Part shown: in pieces, positions 5,200 to 8,817 of the stretch
Position numbering within the stretch: the first letter of the stretch is position 1
How the letters are laid out: every line of letters begins with the position of its first letter
NCBI GenBank assembly: GCA_030539985.1
Contig: JAUNXD010000057.1
Location: 1 to 8,817 of the forward strand
DNA from: Methanobrevibacter sp.
GTDB taxonomy: Archaea; Methanobacteriota; Methanobacteria; Methanobacteriales; Methanobacteriaceae
Direction: 5' to 3'
Length of the DNA: 8,817 nucleotides
Translations under genes and position numbers: made by a program
The notes under the pieces: generated by a model
Told to the model about the DNA's origin: nothing
Database searches by the model: none
Seen by the model: only the letters and a program-made list of their open reading frames with translations

Positions 5200-5471
5200 C
5201 ATTTTAAACAGGTTTTCTCAAAATCTTTTTTAACTACTTCAAGCAATTTTTCAATTGAAATATCCATATTTATTTCAGTTATCTTGGAATTGGAGTAATA
5301 TTTTTGGACGGTATATTCCTGAGCAAATGACCTGCTCATAAATTTAATATCTTCAAAATCTAAAATAATCTCTTCATGTTCATTTATTTCTTTGAAAATC
5401 TTTTTTGCAGTTGGTCCAGTACCTAATTTTCTTGGATATTTTTCTTTTAGTTTTAATGTATATTCAGTCAT
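5196..5471 (-). CDS. STAS-like (DUF4325) protein (91 aa)
   Basis: The 91-aa product has the STAS-like DUF4325 pattern: a strand-helix opening with GTGPTAKKIFKEI (17-29), then EIILDFEDIKFMSRSFAQEY (34-53). In the latter, hydrophobic-DF-x-x-I-x-x-x-S-x-SFA-x-E marks the loop that in bacterial anti-sigma antagonists carries the phosphorylated serine (here S46 or S48 by position). It follows the GHKL ATPase gene, whose stop it overlaps by eight bases (ATGACTGA). I chose ATG 5471 because upstream residues lie inside the ATPase gene and look unrelated. ATG 5477 is possible. The pair resembles SpoIIAB/SpoIIAA-type switches, but archaea lack such sigma factors, so the controlled partner is unknown. 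In sampled stretches the gene is near 20% GC. Confidence 0.8.
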   Translation of the reverse strand: MTEYTLKLKEKYPRKLGTGPTAKKIFKEINEHEEIILDFEDIKFMSRSFAQEYTVQKYYSNSKITEINMDISIEKLLEVVKKDFEKTCLKC

Positions 5472-6240
5472 TTTCATCAACTTTATTAATATTTTTAGGT
5501 TCCAAGTATTTGTAGATATCATCAACATGTCTGTTTTTAAGCCTTAAAATCACAAATGTTCCATTGATTTCATGGTCGTTTAAATATGGTTTGGCACCTT
5601 CCTTTGTAATTGAACAAACTCCATTTCCCGATGCAATTAGCATTTCTCCATTAAAACCTAATGTAGTTAATCGTGCAGCAGAGTTCAATCCTCTTCCATG
5701 AAGACCATATTTTTCTGTATCAGTGGTTTTTCCATTTATTGCCTCAAATATTGCTTCACAATCATTTTCACTATCCATTGAAGCCTCTTTAAAGCTTTCG
5801 GGAATTCCAATACCATTGTCAAAAATGCATATTTCAATATTTTGACTTTCGTCATGGAAAATTAATTGTAAATACGCATTTTCAAATTTTGAATGTTTGT
5901 ATACATTAACCAAAATTTCATATAATAAGTATTCAATTCCCTGAATATCAATATCAGTTGGTAGTAACTTAAAAGCATCATCAGTAAATGAAGCTAAATA
6001 TTCATCAATTTTTTCTGCCACTGGAGAATAATTGTTAAATTCAAAATATTTTAATTCTTTGATTCTCAATGACTTGTTATTAATTATCATATTGAATTCC
6101 TCATTATCTATCAAATTGTTGGTCTTCATGAAGTTCAACAGCGGAAGTATTATGCTTAAATTCAATTTAAATTTTTCTCTGTTCTTAATTTTTGTTGTAA
6201 TGTTATTTAAATCTTCAACATGTTCCTTTAATTTTTTCAT
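5464..6240 (-). CDS. GHKL/HATPase-domain ATP-binding protein
   Basis: The 258-aa protein has a histidine-kinase-like ATPase domain in its C-terminal two thirds: N box EILVNVYKH (108-116), G1 box DNGIGIP (141-147), G2 region GLHGRGLNSA (179-188) and a last strand GTFVILRL (227-234). There is no phosphoacceptor His domain, sensor domain or membrane segment, so it is a stand-alone soluble ATPase of the anti-sigma/serine-kinase or regulator type. Residues 1-90 are helical and lysine/asparagine-rich, with no known domain. The gene starts at ATG 6240 behind AGGTGAT (6250-6244), which overlaps the stop codon of the permease, and its end overlaps the STAS-like gene. That implies one transcript and coupled translation. 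Sampled GC is about 20-23% for most of the gene (one stretch near 38%), below the permease upstream. Confidence 0.88.
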   Translation of the reverse strand: MKKLKEHVEDLNNITTKIKNREKFKLNLSIILPLLNFMKTNNLIDNEEFNMIINNKSLRIKELKYFEFNNYSPVAEKIDEYLASFTDDAFKLLPTDIDIQGIEYLLYEILVNVYKHSKFENAYLQLIFHDESQNIEICIFDNGIGIPESFKEASMDSENDCEAIFEAINGKTTDTEKYGLHGRGLNSAARLTTLGFNGEMLIASGNGVCSITKEGAKPYLNDHEINGTFVILRLKNRHVDDIYKYLEPKNINKVDEND

Positions 6241-6248
6241 AAGATCAC

Positions 6249-7502
6249 CTAAATAAACATCTGCATATATATTACGATTGCTGGAATAATCAAAACGCCC
6301 ATCAGATGTGATTTGCCGACTCCAATGTAGTGCGGAAGCATTCCCATGGCTGTTGATGTAATCAAAGCCAGTGTCATGTATAATACGGGGGCCTTGTAGT
6401 AAAAAATAAAGATGTACAATATTGCAATCTGAAGCAGAATCACTCCAATCGACAATTTCTTATAATCGACACCACCCATCAATCTGGAAAATGAATCTCC
6501 AAGTTTCAATGACAGGACAAGGGAAACTGAAACCGCTATCAGTGATGCGAATATGAATATCGCCAGATGATTCAATCCCATCTCGAAAATCAGATATGAC
6601 ATGTAAACCGCTATTCCGCTTCTCGGATTTCCTATGATGTAGATTGCAATCAGTGAAAACAGGCAGTCTGAAATGTTCAGTCCTGAAGTTGCTAGAAGGA
6701 AATTGACTGTATCGTCATCGTTATTGTCATTTGTTCCACTCACTGCCTGGGCTATAACCGTTCCCTGTGCAGGTCCGAAACCTGGAAGAAAACCCAGTAT
6801 TGCACCGGTTATTCCACCTGCAAAAATGCTTTTGAACTTGTTGTAATCAATGTTGAGTTCGTAAAAGGGATTTTGATGTGGTATCGTTGATGAATCGTTT
6901 AAGCTGAACAGTATCGTGCTTATTCCGAAAAGTCCTGAAAATACGCACATCAGTGTGGTGCCCGAAGAGATTGGGGTTTGAAAAATGACCCATCCAAGAA
7001 TTCCCGAAAGCACAAACAGAAGCAGTGCCCATAGAAAATCTCGAGTGTTTGCGGTTAAATTGTATGTCAGATAAATCGATGCAACAAGCAGTATTATCCA
7101 TGTGAATGGTTTTGAAACGTCATGAAGCAGAGGTAGAACTATTGCAAAGACTGGCATCATTATAATGGTTACGATGATTGCTCCAAATCCTCCGACTGAA
7201 ACTATTCTGATGACCTCTTTTGATCTTCCCTGCAGCACCATTCTGTGTCCTGGAAGGATTGATGTTGCCGTCCCCTCCTGAGGCACTCCTAAAAGCATCG
7301 ACGGCACGAATTCTATCAGTGCATGTGCAATGGACATTGAAACCATAAGCACACATAAAAATTCGGGCGATACCATCGTCAGCAGAAATGTTGAGGATGC
7401 AAAAAGTATTGCTCCGGCGGTATTTACGTGTATACCTGGTATCATTCCAGTTGTAGTTCCTATTGCTATTCCTATAAAACATGCTATAACTAACTCTATC
7501 AT
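6249..7502 (-). CDS. TctA-family (COG1784-like) membrane transporter
   Basis: This 417-aa, strongly hydrophobic protein has about ten or more membrane segments. The family signature occurs twice, once in each half: AIGTTTGMIPGIHVNTAGA (13-31) and GGITGAILGFLPGFGPAQG (229-247). Both carry the G-x-x-x-G-x-x-PG core, as expected for the TctA pseudo-symmetry. Other family traits are LGVPQEGTATSILPGH (71-86) and the loop GTNDNNDDDTVN (256-267). Bacterial TctA is the large permease subunit of tripartite tricarboxylate uptake. No TctB or binding protein gene is nearby, as usual for the archaeal branch, so the substrate is unknown. The ATG at 7502 has no SD, while a TATA element lies about 23-25 bases upstream, so the mRNA may be leaderless. 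It is the first gene of the operon with the GHKL and STAS-like genes. Confidence 0.88.
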   Translation of the reverse strand: MIELVIACFIGIAIGTTTGMIPGIHVNTAGAILFASSTFLLTMVSPEFLCVLMVSMSIAHALIEFVPSMLLGVPQEGTATSILPGHRMVLQGRSKEVIRIVSVGGFGAIIVTIIMMPVFAIVLPLLHDVSKPFTWIILLVASIYLTYNLTANTRDFLWALLLFVLSGILGWVIFQTPISSGTTLMCVFSGLFGISTILFSLNDSSTIPHQNPFYELNIDYNKFKSIFAGGITGAILGFLPGFGPAQGTVIAQAVSGTNDNNDDDTVNFLLATSGLNISDCLFSLIAIYIIGNPRSGIAVYMSYLIFEMGLNHLAIFIFASLIAVSVSLVLSLKLGDSFSRLMGGVDYKKLSIGVILLQIAILYIFIFYYKAPVLYMTLALITSTAMGMLPHYIGVGKSHLMGVLIIPAIVIYMQMFI

Positions 7503-7517
7503 AGCTATTAATTGTGT

Positions 7518-7540
7518 GTCTTATAATTTAAAGCTTGTTG
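7518..7540 (-). promoter_or_regulatory. Promoter of the permease operon, probably giving a leaderless mRNA
   Basis: On the minus strand CTTTAAATTATAAG covers 7534-7521. With its centre near 7526, transcription would begin at or within a few bases of the ATG at 7502. No AGGTGAT-like site precedes this ATG, unlike most genes in the window. Both facts fit a leaderless transcript. Confidence 0.5.
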
Positions 7541-7603
7541 AAGCCATTTGGGAGAATTGTAGCGATTTGGTAAAATTGGACCCATTTCGTAATGTTGTTG
7601 TCA

Positions 7604-7644
7604 TTAGATAATTTTAAATGTTAGTAATATGTGAATATATTATC
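7604..7644 (+). promoter_or_regulatory. Probable promoter of the secreted-protein gene
   Basis: AATTTTAAAT (7610-7619) is the best TATA-like element and predicts a start near 7640, only a few bases before ATG 7645. There is no clear SD. This favours ATG 7645 with a very short leader over the ATG at 7618, which would overlap the TATA element itself. Confidence 0.4.
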
Positions 7645-8331
7645 ATGTCAAGGGTAAAGTTGTTTGTAGGTGTGATTTTGTTTCTCATTGTCTGTGCGGT
7701 TGCAATCAATTTCTTTTCGACTCCCTCAAAAGCAGATTATGATGACAGTTTTTCTGAAGATATCGGTGGTGATGGCTTTCTGGTTGCCACATTAAATCAT
7801 AGTTTAAAGACCTCAGAAAAAGACATTCCTGATGGAAGCTTTAAAGCATCAACAGGAGATTATGGTTATTATGATGCCAAAAACATATCCTGTGTTGATG
7901 ATATTGGCTGCCATATCTACATTATTGTGTGGAAGACAACTCCTGATAAATATCCCTTCGATACCAAAGATAATGTTAATCAGTATATTTCCGATTATTC
8001 GACCGAAAGTAAGGAAAAGTGTTTCATTGAATATTCCTATGAAAACAATGCGGTGTATGGCATAATCCTCGGCAGTGAGGAAGGTATCAATTTCAAGGAG
8101 TCAAAATTGATGTATGATATTTTAGGCCTTAATAAGGATGGTTTTGATTTAATGTATACTCAGTCATCTCCAAGCCCGTCTGTCGGGTCCTCTTCATCAG
8201 GCCACTACCATACGGTCGTCGACGACAGGTATTCCCTGTCAAGAAGCGACCCTGGTGCCTATTATGATCATTACGAGTATGGGGATAACTATGCAATCGA
8301 TGACTATCTGGAATCTGAAGGATACGATTAG
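7645..8331 (+). CDS. Secreted or membrane-anchored protein of unknown function
   Basis: The 228-aa product opens with MSRVK and a hydrophobic segment (about 6-24), followed by TPSKA before D31. It is either a signal peptide cut after A30 or a membrane anchor. The outer part (31-170) is acidic and has three cysteines (C83, C89, C126). Then comes a Ser/Pro/Gly linker (173-186) and a tail of about 40 residues unusually rich in Tyr, Asp and Glu (for example AYYDHYEYGDNYAIDDYLE). I do not recognise the family and give no function. I preferred ATG 7645 to ATG 7618 because the longer form adds nine residues before the signal segment and starts within the promoter. It is convergent with the MarR gene and shares stop codon bases with it. 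Confidence 0.75.
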   Translation: MSRVKLFVGVILFLIVCAVAINFFSTPSKADYDDSFSEDIGGDGFLVATLNHSLKTSEKDIPDGSFKASTGDYGYYDAKNISCVDDIGCHIYIIVWKTTPDKYPFDTKDNVNQYISDYSTESKEKCFIEYSYENNAVYGIILGSEEGINFKESKLMYDILGLNKDGFDLMYTQSSPSPSVGSSSSGHYHTVVDDRYSLSRSDPGAYYDHYEYGDNYAIDDYLESEGYD

Positions 8332-8789
8332 AATCTTTGGCGATTGAATTCCAATGATTTCATGGATATCCTGGATAACAGCTCGAGCAATTCGCTGCGG
8401 GAGATATTCAATTCGCTGCAGATCATATCATCCCATTCCTTTTCTTTTTTAATTAGAAATTCGGCGGTTTCAATTCCCTTTTGGGTCAATGTGATTTTAT
8501 ATGCTCTTTTGTTTGTCTCATTGATTTCTCTGATAATCAATCCTTTTTCTTCAAAGTCTTTAAATGCTCTTGAAACGCCGCTTCTGTCCATCAGGCAGGC
8601 CTTTGCGATATCTGACTGGTTTGTTCCCGTTTCATAATATAGGAATATCAGCATATAATATTGGCTCGGCAAAATATCTGTTCCGCTTTTAATGTGTTTG
8701 TTCATGAAGAAATCGTGAGTTTTGATTAATGTAATCAAATGATTTGCAATAAAAGGAGAATCTTTAATTATATCGTCATATTCAATCAT
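8328..8789 (-). CDS. MarR-family transcriptional regulator
   Basis: The 153-aa protein has the MarR fold: N-terminal dimerisation helices (about 8-50), a winged helix-turn-helix at about 56-104 with QSDIAKACLMDRSGVSRAF (58-76) as the recognition unit, a wing around INETNKRAYKITLTQKG (89-105), and C-terminal dimerisation helices. Such proteins bind palindromic DNA as dimers and often respond to small ligands. No ligand can be deduced. The ATG at 8789 follows AGTGATTTT, an SD one base short of the usual AGGTGAT. The promoter lies at or beyond the window edge, so autoregulation cannot be judged. Candidate palindromic targets elsewhere in the window are 640-655 and 4213-4231, but nothing links them to this protein except proximity. 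Confidence 0.9.
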   Translation of the reverse strand: MIEYDDIIKDSPFIANHLITLIKTHDFFMNKHIKSGTDILPSQYYMLIFLYYETGTNQSDIAKACLMDRSGVSRAFKDFEEKGLIIREINETNKRAYKITLTQKGIETAEFLIKKEKEWDDMICSELNISRSELLELLSRISMKSLEFNRQRF

Positions 8790-8817
8790 AAAATCACTGT
8801 TATTATCTTTGTATATC

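Noticed and set aside
7120..7482. 120-codon minus-strand frame inside the permease gene in another phase
   Set aside because: The permease frame has family signatures throughout. The alternative is rich in N, R and S with no domain, typical of an out-of-phase reading.
7618..7644. ATG 7618 as start of the secreted protein
   Set aside because: It overlaps the best TATA-like element and adds nine residues ahead of an otherwise standard basic-plus-hydrophobic signal segment.
1..8817. tRNA, rRNA, insertion sequence or phage genes
   Set aside because: I saw no cloverleaf-like GGTTCRANNCC arm in context, no rRNA sequence, no transposase or integrase motifs and no terminal repeats.

Overview
The window looks like chromosomal DNA of a Methanobacteriales archaeon, most likely Methanobrevibacter or a close relative. 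The sequence is AT-rich. Ribosome binding sites are mostly AGGTGAT (matching the archaeal 16S 3' end), and promoters carry archaeal BRE/TATA boxes (TTTATATA). The gene set is archaeal too: aEF-1beta behind an HVO_2753-type zinc protein, a FlaI/TadA-like ATPase with a TadC-like partner, and a COG1784-type TctA permease. The species cannot be named from this stretch.

Layout. Positions 1-536 (+) hold the tail of an unidentified gene, a 53-aa zinc protein and aEF-1beta, closed by a hairpin terminator. Positions 537-1115 hold no convincing gene but are dense in signals: two related BRE/TATA promoters inside a 31-bp direct repeat, two perfect TTTAGG..CCTAAA palindromes around the second TATA box, and then a run of perfect hairpins ending in a T-rich tract. 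I read this as a probable regulated small RNA gene or leader. Positions 1116-1835 (+) encode a membrane-anchored DUF4012-like protein. Positions 1843-4177 (-) are a two-gene type IV pilus/type II secretion-like motor operon, whose promoter overlaps a 19-bp palindrome. Positions 4294-5199 (+) encode a methyltransferase with four N-terminal cysteines and a problematic start codon. Positions 5196-7502 (-) form an apparent operon: TctA-like permease, GHKL ATPase and STAS-like (DUF4325) protein. Positions 7645-8331 (+) encode a secreted or anchored protein of unknown function with a Tyr/Asp-rich tail. Positions 8328-8789 (-) encode a MarR-family regulator.

How the parts relate. Translation is coupled in several operons: the SD of the downstream gene overlaps the upstream stop codon (ATPase to TadC-like, permease to GHKL ATPase). 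All three convergent junctions (1835/1843, 5199/5196, 8331/8328) have overlapping or nearly touching stop codons and no room for separate terminators. The GHKL/STAS pair is clearly more AT-rich in sampled stretches (about 18-38% GC, mostly near 20-23%) than the permease and methyltransferase beside it (about 40-48%), which suggests a separately acquired regulatory cassette. The most novel candidate is 587-1030: a promoter with metal-repressor-like operators that seems to drive a structured non-coding RNA with pyrimidine-rich loops and a possible alternative-pairing switch.
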